From Citrobacter farmeri (GTDB lineage Bacteria; Pseudomonadota; Gammaproteobacteria; Enterobacterales; Enterobacteriaceae): DNA of 64,000 nucleotides. Both the position numbers and the translations under genes were made by a program. Location of the stretch: positions 1,860,001 to 1,924,000 of the forward strand of contig NZ_CP077291.1 in assembly GCF_019048065.1 (NCBI RefSeq), in the 5' to 3' direction. Positions 27,431-37,145 of the stretch are shown piece by piece; position 1 is the stretch's first letter, and every line of letters starts with the position of its first letter. Below the pieces are notes generated by a model that did not search any database, was not told the DNA's origin, and was given only the letters and a program-made list of their open reading frames with translations.

Positions 27431-29032
27431 ATGTTTAATCGTATTCGAATCTCGACCACGCTGTTTTTGATTTTGATCCTCTGCGGTGTATTGCAGATTG
27501 GCAGTAATGGCTTGTCTTTTTGGGCATTTCGGGACGGTTTTCAAAGCCTGAATCAGGTCGAGCAGAGTAATCAGCAACGTGCGGCGCTGGCACAAACGCG
27601 CGCCGTTTTATTACAGGCGAGTACCGCCCTGAACAAGGCCGGGACATTAACGGCGCTGAGCTATCCGCCCGATGACATCAAAAGTCTGATGGTTATCGCG
27701 CGCGAAAGTCTGGCGCAATCCGGCACGCTGTTTAACAGCTTCATGGCGATAGAGGCGAATACCCCGGAGGGAAAAGCCTTACAGGACGCAACGCAGAAAA
27801 GTTTCACTCAGTGGCACAGCGATCTGGAGCACCAGGCTACCTGGCTTGAGAACAACCAGTTGTCAGACTTTCTGACCGCACCGGTACAGGCTTCGCAGGA
27901 CGCCTTTGACGTTAACTTTAGCGCCTGGCAGCAGAACATTAATCATGTGCTGGAGGTGGCGGGGCAACAGAGCAAAAACAACTATCACATGTCGGCAGCG
28001 ATCTTTATCAGCATGGTGATTATTGCCGCACTGTTAACCACCGGGGCACTGTTCTGGTCGCGCAAAATGATTGTCCAGCCGCTGGCGATTATTGGCAGTC
28101 ATTTTGACAGCATTGCCGAAGGGAATCTGGCGCGGCCGATCGCGGTCTACGGTCGTAACGAGATTTCAGCGATTTTTGCCAGCCTGAAGGCGATGCAACT
28201 GGCGCTACGGGAAACCGTCAGTGACGTGCGTCAGGGCAGTCTGGCGATGCATACCGGGATTTCCGAAATCGCGATGGGCAATAACGATCTCTCCTCTCGC
28301 ACCGAGCAGCAGGCGGCGTCGCTGGCACAGACGGCGGCCAGCATGGAGCAGTTAACCGCCACCGTTGGTCAGAACGCCGACAATGCGCGTCAGGCTTCTG
28401 GTCTGGCGAAAAGCGCGGCTGACACCGCGAAAACCGGCGGCGATCAGGCCACGAAAGTCGCCAGTACGATGCAGGCGATTGCCGCCAGTTCGCAAAAGAT
28501 TGGCGACATTATCGGGGTGATTGACGGCATCGCTTTCCAGACCAATATTCTGGCGCTGAATGCGGCGGTAGAAGCGGCGCGGGCCGGTGAACAGGGGCGT
28601 GGATTTGCCGTGGTTGCCGGAGAAGTGCGTAACCTGGCGAGCCGCAGTGCTCAGGCAGCGAAAGAGATAAAAGGGCTGATTGAAGAGTCGGTGAATCGCG
28701 TCCATCAGGGATCGCAACTCGTTAATACCGCAGCACACACCATGACGGAAATTGTGAGTTCGGTTACGCGTGTCAACGACATCATGGGCGAGATTGCTTC
28801 GGCGTCAGATGAACAGCGCAGAGGGATTGAGCAGGTAGCGCAGGCGGTCACGCAGATGGATCAGGTGACGCAACAGAACGCCGCGCTGGTGGAAGAAGCC
28901 GCCGCTGCGACTGAGCAACTTGCGCATCAGGCCGACACGCTGTCAGCTCGCGTGGAGGTATTCAAACTGGAAGAACACGTTGTAACACACCAAGAATCGG
29001 CACCGCTGCAGGCAGTGCCCGTTGTATCCTGA
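27431..29032 (+). CDS. tap: Methyl-accepting chemotaxis protein IV (dipeptide) Tap
   Basis: Chemoreceptor of 533 residues, the E. coli Tap length when started at ATG 27431 (MFNRIRISTTLFLIL) rather than at 27419. Tap detects dipeptides through the periplasmic binding protein DppA, and pyrimidines. Two membrane helices flank a ligand domain unlike Tar; the signalling hairpin is almost identical to Tar. The C-terminus ends PVVS without the NWETF pentapeptide, normal for Tap and meaning it depends on other receptors for efficient methylation. Tap is present in E. coli and Citrobacter but absent from this locus in Salmonella as I recall. Confidence 0.95.
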   Translation: MFNRIRISTTLFLILILCGVLQIGSNGLSFWAFRDGFQSLNQVEQSNQQRAALAQTRAVLLQASTALNKAGTLTALSYPPDDIKSLMVIARESLAQSGTLFNSFMAIEANTPEGKALQDATQKSFTQWHSDLEHQATWLENNQLSDFLTAPVQASQDAFDVNFSAWQQNINHVLEVAGQQSKNNYHMSAAIFISMVIIAALLTTGALFWSRKMIVQPLAIIGSHFDSIAEGNLARPIAVYGRNEISAIFASLKAMQLALRETVSDVRQGSLAMHTGISEIAMGNNDLSSRTEQQAASLAQTAASMEQLTATVGQNADNARQASGLAKSAADTAKTGGDQATKVASTMQAIAASSQKIGDIIGVIDGIAFQTNILALNAAVEAARAGEQGRGFAVVAGEVRNLASRSAQAAKEIKGLIEESVNRVHQGSQLVNTAAHTMTEIVSSVTRVNDIMGEIASASDEQRRGIEQVAQAVTQMDQVTQQNAALVEEAAAATEQLAHQADTLSARVEVFKLEEHVVTHQESAPLQAVPVVS

Positions 29033-29051
29033 ATGTGATTGAGAAGGCGCT

Positions 29052-29918
29052 ATGACATCATCTCTGCCCAACGGGCAAACGTCATTATTGTTACAGATGA
29101 CCCAGCGCCTTGCGCTGTCTGACGCGCACTTTCGTCGGATATGTCAATTAATCTACCAGCGCGCGGGGATCGTGCTGGCGGACCACAAGCGGGATATGGT
29201 TTATAACCGCCTGGTTCGTCGACTGCGTACGCTGGGGCTGGATGATTTTGGCGACTATCTCAGCGTGCTGGAAGCAAATCAAAGCAGCGCAGAGTGGCAG
29301 GCTTTTATCAACTCGCTGACCACCAACCTGACGGCCTTCTTCCGCGAAGGGCACCATTTTCCGGTGTTGGCGGAAAGTGCACGTCGTCACAGCGGCGAAT
29401 ATCGGGTCTGGAGCGCCGCGGCATCGACCGGCGAAGAGCCGTACAGTATCGCCATTACGCTGGCCGATACGCTGGGTACGGCGCCGGGGCGCTGGAAAGT
29501 GTTTGCCAGCGACATCGATACCGAAGTGCTGGAGAAGGCCCGCAGCGGGATCTATCGCCTGGACGAACTGAAGACCCTGTCGCCGCAGCAACTCCAGCGC
29601 TATTTCATGCGCGGAACGGGCCCTCATGATGGGCTGGTTCGCGTGCGTCAGGAACTGGCCAGTCATGTCGAGTTTTCCGTGATTAACCTGCTCGATAAGC
29701 AGTACAACGTGCCGGGGCCGTTTGACGCCATCTTTTGTCGTAATGTGATGATCTATTTCGATAAAACGACGCAGCAGGACATCCTGCGCCGTTTTGTTCC
29801 TCTCCTTAAGCCTGATGGCCTGCTGTTTGCCGGGCATTCAGAGAACTTTAGCAACCTTGTGCGCGACTTTAGCCTGCGCGGGCAAACGGTTTATGCGCTA
29901 AGTAAGGGTAAAGCATGA
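29052..29918 (+). CDS. cheR: Chemoreceptor methyltransferase CheR
   Basis: Cytosolic S-adenosylmethionine-dependent methyltransferase that methylates receptor glutamates. 288 residues, two more than E. coli. The N-terminal helical domain ends near residue 90 with NLTAFFRE. The SAM-binding region is [19 protein letters not shown], and the acidic loop [12 protein letters not shown] follows. The catalytic-domain segment [13 protein letters not shown] is intact. The end overlaps cheB by four bases. Confidence 0.97.
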   Translation: MTSSLPNGQTSLLLQMTQRLALSDAHFRRICQLIYQRAGIVLADHKRDMVYNRLVRRLRTLGLDDFGDYLSVLEANQSSAEWQAFINSLTTNLTAFFREGHHFPVLAESARRHSGEYRVWSAAASTGEEPYSIAITLADTLGTAPGRWKVFASDIDTEVLEKARSGIYRLDELKTLSPQQLQRYFMRGTGPHDGLVRVRQELASHVEFSVINLLDKQYNVPGPFDAIFCRNVMIYFDKTTQQDILRRFVPLLKPDGLLFAGHSENFSNLVRDFSLRGQTVYALSKGKA

Positions 29919-30964
29919 GTAAAATCAGGGTGTTGTCGGTCGATGATTCTGCATTGATGCGTCAAATCATGACTGAAATTATTAACAGCCATAGCGATAT
30001 GGAGATGGTGGCAACCGCGCCCGATCCGCTCGTCGCCCGGGACTTAATCAAGAAATATAACCCTGACGTGTTGACGCTGGACGTCGAAATGCCGCGGATG
30101 GACGGCCTCGATTTTCTTGAAAAGCTGATGCGACTGCGTCCGATGCCGGTGGTGATGGTGTCGTCGTTGACGGGGAAAGGATCGGAAGTGACGCTACGGG
30201 CGCTGGAACTGGGTGCGATCGATTTTGTTACTAAGCCACAGTTGGGGATCCGCGAAGGGATGCTGGCCTACAGCGAGATGATTGCGGAGAAAGTACGTAC
30301 GGCGTCGCGCGCCCGGCTGACGGCTCATAAGCCGCTCGCAGCACCGGTAACCTTAAAGGCGGGACCGCTGCTCAGTTCGGAAAAGCTTATTGCGATTGGT
30401 GCCTCAACGGGCGGGACTGAGGCTATTCGCCATGTGCTGCAACCGCTGCCGCTCTCCAGCCCGGCGGTCATTATCACGCAGCATATGCCGCCCGGTTTTA
30501 CCCGCTCCTTCGCCGAGCGCCTGAACAAACTGTGTCAGATTGCCGTGAAAGAGGCGGAGGACGGGGAGCGCGTTCTTCCGGGTCATGCCTACATTGCGCC
30601 GGGCGACAAGCATATGGAGCTGGCGCGCAGCGGGGCAAACTATCAGATAAAAATTCATGACGGTCCGCCGGTTAACCGGCACCGACCATCGGTGGATGTA
30701 CTGTTTCATTCGGTAGCGATTCATGCGGGGCGCAATGCCGTCGGAGTGATCCTGACGGGGATGGGCAACGACGGCGCCGCCGGAATGTTAGCGATGCACC
30801 AGGCGGGCGCCTGGACGATTGCGCAAAATGAAGCAAGTTGTGTGGTGTTCGGCATGCCGCGCGAAGCTATCAACATGGGTGGCGTCAGCGAAGTGGTCGA
30901 TCTTAGTCAGGTAAGCCAGCAGATGCTGGCGAAAATCAGTGCCGGACAGGCAATACGTATTTGA
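29915..30964 (+). CDS. cheB: Chemotaxis methylesterase/deamidase CheB
   Basis: Response regulator that demethylates and deamidates receptors after phosphorylation by CheA. 349 residues. The receiver domain has Asp10/Asp11 and phospho-Asp56 (VLTLDVEMP). The esterase domain has Ser164 ([10 protein letters not shown]), His190 ([10 protein letters not shown]) and a late Asp near 286 (GMGNDGAAG), the E. coli catalytic triad. Translationally coupled to cheR by the ATGA overlap. Confidence 0.97.
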   Translation: MSKIRVLSVDDSALMRQIMTEIINSHSDMEMVATAPDPLVARDLIKKYNPDVLTLDVEMPRMDGLDFLEKLMRLRPMPVVMVSSLTGKGSEVTLRALELGAIDFVTKPQLGIREGMLAYSEMIAEKVRTASRARLTAHKPLAAPVTLKAGPLLSSEKLIAIGASTGGTEAIRHVLQPLPLSSPAVIITQHMPPGFTRSFAERLNKLCQIAVKEAEDGERVLPGHAYIAPGDKHMELARSGANYQIKIHDGPPVNRHRPSVDVLFHSVAIHAGRNAVGVILTGMGNDGAAGMLAMHQAGAWTIAQNEASCVVFGMPREAINMGGVSEVVDLSQVSQQMLAKISAGQAIRI

Positions 30965-30975
30965 ATCAGGAGTAA

Positions 30976-31371
<396 letters not shown>

Positions 31372-31381
31372 GGGGCTGACC

Positions 31382-32026
31382 ATGATGCAACCATCGATTA
31401 AACCCGTAGATGAACATTCTGCCGGGGATATCATTGCCCGCATTGGTAGCCTGACCCGCATGCTGCGTGACAGTCTGCGCGAACTGGGACTGGACCAGGC
31501 CATTGCCGAAGCGGCAGAAGCCATTCCCGATGCCCGCGACCGTCTGGACTACGTGGTACAGATGACCGCGCAGGCGGCAGAGCGCGCCCTGAACAGCGTT
31601 GAGGCCTCTCAGCCGCACCAGGATGAAATGGAGAAAGGGGCGAAAGCGCTGAGCAAGCGCTGGGATGAGTGGTTCGAAAACCCGATTGAGCTCTCTGACG
31701 CCCGCGAACTGGTGACGGATACGCGCAAATACCTTGGTGATGTGCCTGGACACACCAGCTTTACCAACGCGCAATTGCTCGACATCATGATGGCGCAGGA
31801 TTTCCAGGACCTGACCGGTCAGGTGATCAAGCGCATGATGGATGTGATTCAGGAGATTGAACGTCAGTTGCTGATGGTGCTGCTGGAAAACATTCCGGAG
31901 CAGGGCGCTCGACCTAAACGCGAAAGCGACAGTTTGTTGAATGGCCCTCAGGTCGATACCACCCGGGCGGGTGTTGTCGCCAGCCAGGACCAGGTGGACG
32001 ATTTGTTGGATAGCTTAGGGTTCTAA
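31382..32026 (+). CDS. cheZ: CheY-P phosphatase CheZ
   Basis: Cytosolic phosphatase that removes phosphate from CheY, giving a rapid signal decay. 214 residues from ATG 31382, the E. coli length; an in-frame ATG at 31352 inside cheY was rejected. The central helix keeps the catalytic [11 protein letters not shown] region (Asp143, Gln147). The C-terminal CheY-binding peptide [11 protein letters not shown] is present. Last gene of the meche operon before a hairpin. Confidence 0.98.
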   Translation: MMQPSIKPVDEHSAGDIIARIGSLTRMLRDSLRELGLDQAIAEAAEAIPDARDRLDYVVQMTAQAAERALNSVEASQPHQDEMEKGAKALSKRWDEWFENPIELSDARELVTDTRKYLGDVPGHTSFTNAQLLDIMMAQDFQDLTGQVIKRMMDVIQEIERQLLMVLLENIPEQGARPKRESDSLLNGPQVDTTRAGVVASQDQVDDLLDSLGF

Positions 32027-32027
32027 A

Positions 32028-32073
32028 TTGCCCGCTCAGAGATGGCCCAATGGGTCATCTCTGAGCGGGGCGC
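32028..32073. terminator. Hairpin shared by cheZ and the adhesin gene
   Basis: CCGCTCAGAGATG and CATCTCTGAGCGG form a perfect 13-base stem with an 11-base loop in the 46 bases between the stop codons of the convergent cheZ and fimbrial adhesin genes. The T tract is weak on both strands (TATTTAATAT on the plus side). It probably acts for both transcripts. Confidence 0.75.
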
Positions 32074-33215
32074 TATTTAATATCCATTTTCACCGTAACA
32101 TTGCCTTCGAATTTTCCCCCTTTGGGAGGATTGGCGGTTGTTGACACTGGAGCTGCCTGCATTTTTATCGAGCCATTGCCCCGGGAGTCCAGAACAACTG
32201 GGAACTCCGCGGTTCCATCCAGTCGTACATCGTGACTGTTGCTGTCATACATTCGCACCCCGATGTCGTCACGATCGACCATCTTCGCAATCAATCCACT
32301 TTCCCCGTCGCTAACGCCCTGATCGGCTGACAGCGTTAGCTTTATCTTATCGCTGTTACTGACTGCCGCACTGTCGCAATGAAAGTTGATATCGACCGCT
32401 TTAAGGGCGAATCCGTCAGGCGGTGAACCCTTATGGACGAAATTTGTGCTCACGAGATTACCCAGGTCGACCTCAATTGTGCTACCGGCGTTAATGGTGC
32501 AACTTAGCGGTGCGCTGATGGTGCCGGACAGATAAATACTTGCTGCAGGATATGAGGCGCTGGCGGTACACCCTGTAGTGTTGTAGAGACACACGGCAAC
32601 CTGTGCAACCAGCGTTGGGGGAATGGTTTCTACACCGAGGATAGGGGATTTGATGTAAAGCCTCGCGTTGATAGCGTTCCAGGAGAATTGACGTGCAGGG
32701 GTACCAGGCACTGGCTGCGTCCCTGCTCTGCAAACTGAGCCGTTTGATTCGACGATTTCTTGTGACTCGATTTTTGAGATCGGCGATGTTGTCGGATAGC
32801 TATTAATGGAGACCTGAATTAATGAACTTATGCTGGTGGCACCGCTGGTATTGGTATACACGTCAATATCGAGATCCAGATGGCTGGTCAGATAGCCATA
32901 CCCTGCCGTCGACCCGGTTTGAAGCGGTGAGGTGACATAGATAACGTCAGATATCTTGGAGCTGCCGCTGATTGCTGCTGTACATTCGCAGTCAGCGGTG
33001 AGTGGGGGGCCATTGCCAACGAGAACGCCAGCGCTAACCAACTTACCTTGCGCATTGTCGGCTGGGCTCAGGTCATAGGACCAGTCGATAGCGTAATTCG
33101 CTCGATTGGGAAAACAATTTTTCAGAACAAAAGCCGCATGGCAGAACGAATGACTGAAAAACAGCATGGCTGCCAGGAGCCTGGCGACTATGAAAGTACG
33201 GCGACAGATATTCAT
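32073..33215 (-). CDS. Fimbrial tip adhesin (two-domain)
   Basis: Secreted protein of 380 residues from ATG 33215 (MNICRRTFIVARLL), preceded by GGGAG seven bases upstream; a longer in-frame ATG lies at 33236. Signal peptide ends CHA before AFVLKNC. The N-terminal half (about 25-230), with scattered cysteines, is a putative receptor-binding lectin domain. The C-terminal half (from PLSCTINAGSTIEVDLG) has the pilin fold and ends EGNVTVKMDIK, the donor-strand-type tail. FimH-like two-domain layout places it at the pilus tip. The binding target is unknown. The stop lies beside cheZ and the start overlaps the usher stop by four bases. Confidence 0.82.
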   Translation of the reverse strand: MNICRRTFIVARLLAAMLFFSHSFCHAAFVLKNCFPNRANYAIDWSYDLSPADNAQGKLVSAGVLVGNGPPLTADCECTAAISGSSKISDVIYVTSPLQTGSTAGYGYLTSHLDLDIDVYTNTSGATSISSLIQVSINSYPTTSPISKIESQEIVESNGSVCRAGTQPVPGTPARQFSWNAINARLYIKSPILGVETIPPTLVAQVAVCLYNTTGCTASASYPAASIYLSGTISAPLSCTINAGSTIEVDLGNLVSTNFVHKGSPPDGFALKAVDINFHCDSAAVSNSDKIKLTLSADQGVSDGESGLIAKMVDRDDIGVRMYDSNSHDVRLDGTAEFPVVLDSRGNGSIKMQAAPVSTTANPPKGGKFEGNVTVKMDIK

Positions 33216-35761
33216 GGTTTGCTCCCTGGTTGGCATAGTGCATTTAACATTTTAATTTTCATTGTTGACTGAGCGTTCCTTGCTTCAGATGGGATCTTAA
33301 TAGTGGTAATACAGCGCTGTTGCGAAGTTGCTCCCCATTGAACTTCCACGGTCGAATTGTCCTGTAAGCCCGACAGATACAGCAGCCCCTGATCGTCGAC
33401 GATGCCGCTGCTTTGTTTGTCGGTGGTGAGCGCCAGAGCACCAAAGGGAACGGGATCGCCGCCCGGCAGTACCAGCGTTAACAGAACACGATACCCGGTA
33501 TGCGCCGAGAAATGCGCCTCCACGGCAGCGTTGCGCGAGGGGATCACGGTGACCGCGGTATCACTGCTGTCGACATCATCGGGGAGCGCGGTGGTGTTGA
33601 GGCCAATTCGGTTTTCCTGATAGGGCGACAGTGAAGGAATAATGGCATTACCCCACCAGTCGGTTCGAATACCGTACTGGTTTTGAAATTGCAGACCGGA
33701 GGCACCATCGGCATTGATAATGGCAAACTGATCGCCCAGCGGCTGGGAAAGCGTGACCCCATGCGGATGGGCAACAACGGCGCCACTCACGCCATAGCTT
33801 AGCTGTTGTGATCGGTCGGAAGCGCTGTGATAACCGGCGTTAAGATTACTAAAAGGCGCGCGCCAGGTGGCAGAGAGATTGCTGCTGTTGGCTGCCGGAT
33901 GTTTACTGTGGCTTTGCTGGAGACTGTAGTTAAGGCTGCGATCGTCCAGCAACGTGCCATTAAGCCCCAGATTCTGGGTAGTTGCTCCCCCTTTGGTATT
34001 GCTGATGTCGTAGTTCGCCCAGCTCCCGGGCAACCAGTCGTTGAGCGGAATACTGATGCCGACAGAGAGTATTCTGTCATTGCTTCCGCTTTGCGAGTCA
34101 TTCCAGCTCAGATTCATATGATAGCTAATGTGCTGGAATTGATAACTGGCACCTGCGTTAACACTGCGCTCCTTTTTATGAGTTCCCCAATAGTTCTGCT
34201 GGTAGCCGTTGAGGTAAAAGGTGCCGTCACCAAAAGGCTGGTTAACGCTGAGCTGCATCCGGTTGCGCTTATTGTAGCTGTCTCTCCAGTCGTCCTGAAT
34301 GTCCTGATTATCGAGGTGGTTCGCATCCGCGAAAGAATAGTATCCGCGGCTGGAATAACGATAGCTGGCAAGGGTGAAGTAGGTTCCTGTTACGGCGATA
34401 TTAGAGGTGTACATCAGTCGCCAGGATTGTCCCGTTTGCGTCCCTTCGTATTCGGACCTTGTTTGCGCCGCAGTCACGTCAGCGGAAAGGCTGCCATAGC
34501 GCCCAAGGTTGACGCCTGCTCCGGCAACGGCCGCAGAATAGTTTTCGGCAAACGTGGCGCCGCCGTACAGTGTTAACCGGTTGTTGACACCATAAATGGC
34601 AGAACTCTGAGCAAACATCGGCTCGCTGTCGCCGCTCTCGTTATCAGCTCTATACCGCCCGACAGTCGTTTCGAACCGAAGGTGGGAGGGGCGCTGCATC
34701 AGGGCAACACTGGAAGAGGCCTGGGTAAATTGATGTTCAGTTCCGTCGGCTTCTTTAATGGTGACCTCCATGTCGCCACTGCTGGAGGTGGCGTACAGGT
34801 CGCGAATTTCAAAGGCGCCAGGCGATACCGTAGACTGATAGATGACATAGCCATTTTGTTTAATGGTCACCTGCGCATTAGACATGGCGGTGCCGCGAAT
34901 GACTGGCGCAAACCCACGTTCACTGGCAGGTAGCATTTCTTCATCAGAGGCGAGGTTAATACCGCTGTACTGAATACTGTCAAACACTTCACCTCTGGTG
35001 CTGCTCTGACCTCCCACAAATTGCGCTTTCAGCACACGAATATCGTGTTGCAGCCATGAAGCGATAGTTTGCCAGGACTTTTCTCCTCCGGAATCAGACC
35101 ATGTAGAGTAGTTGCGGGCACGCCAGCCGCCCAGATTCACCCCGCTGCGCATATTCAGATACTGACTATTGCTGCTGTCGCCAGGTCCCGTCGTTTCCCG
35201 GCCGCTGAAAGTGTAATCACTGAACACGACTGGTACACCGTTATCCCAGCGAGATGGCGCGATATAACCAGTGCTTTGATGCTCAATCGACTCTTGTGGA
35301 AAGCTGAGATCCAGCGTCTGACTGGTAAAATCGAATACTGAACTGCTCGCAGGAATATACCAGCCAGGAGGATGTGGAAGAGGGGTATCCGGCGGTAGTG
35401 CTGCAAGCTCAGGGTAGTCATCGATCTTGACACCCCATTTTCGAAGCATCGCGGGTGTTAACTGCGCCTCAAGCGAACCGTCTTTACCATTCAGATAGGC
35501 CACCTGACTCTCTTCCAGCAACCGTTTATTTAACCTGATATGAGTTGGGTATTTACCAGGTAACTGGGCTTTGGGATTTGAGAATATTGACAAGTCTGAA
35601 ACCGGAGACGCGACATCGCTGTCCAGGGCATCAGGTGCAAAATAAAATTCACGAGCATAGACGGACTCGGCCATCATCAAGAAAATGGCGGCAAGACAAG
35701 TTAGCCTGGGTTGCGCCACTCTGACAGGCAGTGATGAGTCCCGGTGCAGCAGGTTAACCAT
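33212..35761 (-). CDS. Fimbrial outer-membrane usher (FimD family)
   Basis: Outer-membrane usher of 849 residues, the normal FimD/PapC length. Signal peptide ends VYA before REFYFAPDALD. The N-terminal chaperone-binding domain (FSNPKAQLPGKYPTHIRLN) is followed by the barrel with aromatic-rich strands. The plug region is near ERGFAPVIRGTAMSNAQVTI. C-terminal domains contain RVLLTLVLPGGDPVPFGA, typical of this family. It differs clearly from the shorter Csu-like usher at 22.3 kb. Third gene of the minus-strand operon, nine bases after the chaperone. Confidence 0.93.
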   Translation of the reverse strand: MVNLLHRDSSLPVRVAQPRLTCLAAIFLMMAESVYAREFYFAPDALDSDVASPVSDLSIFSNPKAQLPGKYPTHIRLNKRLLEESQVAYLNGKDGSLEAQLTPAMLRKWGVKIDDYPELAALPPDTPLPHPPGWYIPASSSVFDFTSQTLDLSFPQESIEHQSTGYIAPSRWDNGVPVVFSDYTFSGRETTGPGDSSNSQYLNMRSGVNLGGWRARNYSTWSDSGGEKSWQTIASWLQHDIRVLKAQFVGGQSSTRGEVFDSIQYSGINLASDEEMLPASERGFAPVIRGTAMSNAQVTIKQNGYVIYQSTVSPGAFEIRDLYATSSSGDMEVTIKEADGTEHQFTQASSSVALMQRPSHLRFETTVGRYRADNESGDSEPMFAQSSAIYGVNNRLTLYGGATFAENYSAAVAGAGVNLGRYGSLSADVTAAQTRSEYEGTQTGQSWRLMYTSNIAVTGTYFTLASYRYSSRGYYSFADANHLDNQDIQDDWRDSYNKRNRMQLSVNQPFGDGTFYLNGYQQNYWGTHKKERSVNAGASYQFQHISYHMNLSWNDSQSGSNDRILSVGISIPLNDWLPGSWANYDISNTKGGATTQNLGLNGTLLDDRSLNYSLQQSHSKHPAANSSNLSATWRAPFSNLNAGYHSASDRSQQLSYGVSGAVVAHPHGVTLSQPLGDQFAIINADGASGLQFQNQYGIRTDWWGNAIIPSLSPYQENRIGLNTTALPDDVDSSDTAVTVIPSRNAAVEAHFSAHTGYRVLLTLVLPGGDPVPFGALALTTDKQSSGIVDDQGLLYLSGLQDNSTVEVQWGATSQQRCITTIKIPSEARNAQSTMKIKMLNALCQPGSKP

Positions 35762-35770
35762 GAATGTCCC

Positions 35771-36463
35771 TTACCCTTGTTTCAGTGAAAAACTGAACGC
35801 TTCGGTGGCATTGCCGTAATCGCTAATGCAGCGCCAGACCAGATGATTGCCCGCTGTGTCGGCGGGGAGAGCCAGTGTGACCGTGCTGCCAGGTGCGACG
35901 GTGTCCGCCCGGGTAAGCGATTTGTTGTCAATGAGTAAAGAGTCAAATACCGTGTGGTAGCCTGATAGGTTATCAATGCGCAGCGTTTGCCCGGTGCGGG
36001 TAAATTTCAGTTTTTCGCAGGCTTTGGTGGGCGTGCCTTTCAGACCTTGCGGACGGTAAAACAATTTCAGACGGGTTTTATAAATCAGGCGCAGAATGTT
36101 TTTGCTCTCATTTTCCTTATCGCTGGCTGGAATAGTGCGTATGTTGACATAGAAAAGCGACTCTCTGTTTTCTGGCACGGCGGCGCCGGACCAGATGATG
36201 CGTAAACTCTGTTCTTTTTGCGCATCGAGACGAAACAACGGCGGTGTGATGATAAAGGGGCCTCGCGTTTTTCCGTCGCCAGTGTCAACCCAGGATTGCA
36301 CCAGCCACGGGCTATCGTCGCTTTTATTTATTATGGGAAGTGCTACTTCTTTATCATTGGCATTATAAATGACACGGGTTTTACCTATTTGGATTCCTCC
36401 GGCATTCACCGGGGTCATACCTGATAAATAGAGCGAGGTGAGTAGAAAAATTCGTAATAACAT
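35771..36463 (-). CDS. Fimbrial chaperone (PapD/FimC family)
   Basis: Periplasmic pilus chaperone of 230 residues with signal peptide ending VNA before GGIQIGKT. The conserved cleft residues are visible: Arg in GKTRVIYNAN and Lys in LIYKTRLKLFYRP (the Arg8/Lys112 pair of PapD). PLFRLDAQKEQSLRII is the classical F1-G1 edge motif. It shuttles pilins to the usher by donor strand complementation. Start ATG 36463 follows a GGAAC-type site and a 13-base hairpin in the gap after the pilin gene. Confidence 0.92.
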   Translation of the reverse strand: MLLRIFLLTSLYLSGMTPVNAGGIQIGKTRVIYNANDKEVALPIINKSDDSPWLVQSWVDTGDGKTRGPFIITPPLFRLDAQKEQSLRIIWSGAAVPENRESLFYVNIRTIPASDKENESKNILRLIYKTRLKLFYRPQGLKGTPTKACEKLKFTRTGQTLRIDNLSGYHTVFDSLLIDNKSLTRADTVAPGSTVTLALPADTAGNHLVWRCISDYGNATEAFSFSLKQG

Positions 36464-36487
36464 ATATGCGAATGTTCCTGGAAATAA

Positions 36488-36526
36488 CTGAAATCATGAA
36501 TGAGTTATGCCAGTTCATGATTTCAG
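36488..36526. repeat. Perfect 13-base inverted repeat between pilin and chaperone genes
   Basis: CTGAAATCATGAA (36488-36500) and TTCATGATTTCAG (36514-36526) pair with a 13-base loop. Placed just after the major pilin stop on the minus strand, it is well suited to partial termination or mRNA stabilisation, giving more pilin than chaperone or usher. Confidence 0.75.
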
Positions 36527-36560
36527 GAATAATAGTTAGTGATGTAACGTAAATAGCGCG

Positions 36561-37145
36561 TTAGCGATAAAGAAGATTGACGACCATATCGGCATCCGCC
36601 GGGCCTGCAGTAACGGGGAGCGCGTAAGCAACATAACGCGCAGTAAAGTCCTGGGAGATTTGTGAACCCGCGGCAGAGGGGAGATCGATATAGATCTGCT
36701 CTTCCGTACCATCGAGCCTGAGCTTGTTGGTGGTGACTTCACTACCTATATTAATGGCTATCCCGATGTTTGTTGCGGCGGTATCGCCTGCATCGGCTGT
36801 TGTTTTTTTGCTAACCGACAGCAGCTCAGGATGGTCGGTCACGGTTGGGCCAGTGAATGTCAGCTGTACTTTGGGTAGACCGCTTGTCGGTGTGGGGCAT
36901 TTGTTTAAGTTAATCGTAAATACCGTTGAGCGGGGAGCATTCGCCCCTGCACTTGTAAAATCAGAAACGGAAAAGGTGCCTAAAGCGACGTTTGCGTCGG
37001 TACCATTAGCAAATTCACAGGTTGGCTCAATAATACTGCCGGTGAAGTGAATGGTACTGGTGGTCGATGGATAATCATCTGCGTAAGCGGCTGTTGCCGA
37101 TAACGCGAATAACAAGCTTGCAAGTAAATTTATTTTTCTGGACAT
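36561..37145 (-). CDS. Major fimbrial subunit (type-1-like pilin)
   Basis: Secreted pilin of 194 residues. Signal peptide of 22 residues ends AYA before DDYPSTTSTIHF. The donor strand segment IHFTGSIIEPTCEF carries the first of two cysteines, the second lying near KCPTPTSG. The C-terminal penultimate-tyrosine motif (VVNLLYR) is recognisable. A fimbrial-domain major subunit is the best reading. First gene of the minus-strand operon (pilin-chaperone-usher-adhesin). Confidence 0.9.
   Translation of the reverse strand: MSRKINLLASLLFALSATAAYADDYPSTTSTIHFTGSIIEPTCEFANGTDANVALGTFSVSDFTSAGANAPRSTVFTINLNKCPTPTSGLPKVQLTFTGPTVTDHPELLSVSKKTTADAGDTAATNIGIAINIGSEVTTNKLRLDGTEEQIYIDLPSAAGSQISQDFTARYVAYALPVTAGPADADMVVNLLYR

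Noticed and set aside
29020..29032. Tap lacks the NWETF tail and looked truncated
   Set aside because: E. coli Tap also lacks it and has the same length, so the gene is intact.
33827..34576. 249-codon open frame antisense to the FimD-type usher
   Set aside because: Shadow of the usher gene; no start signal or domain.
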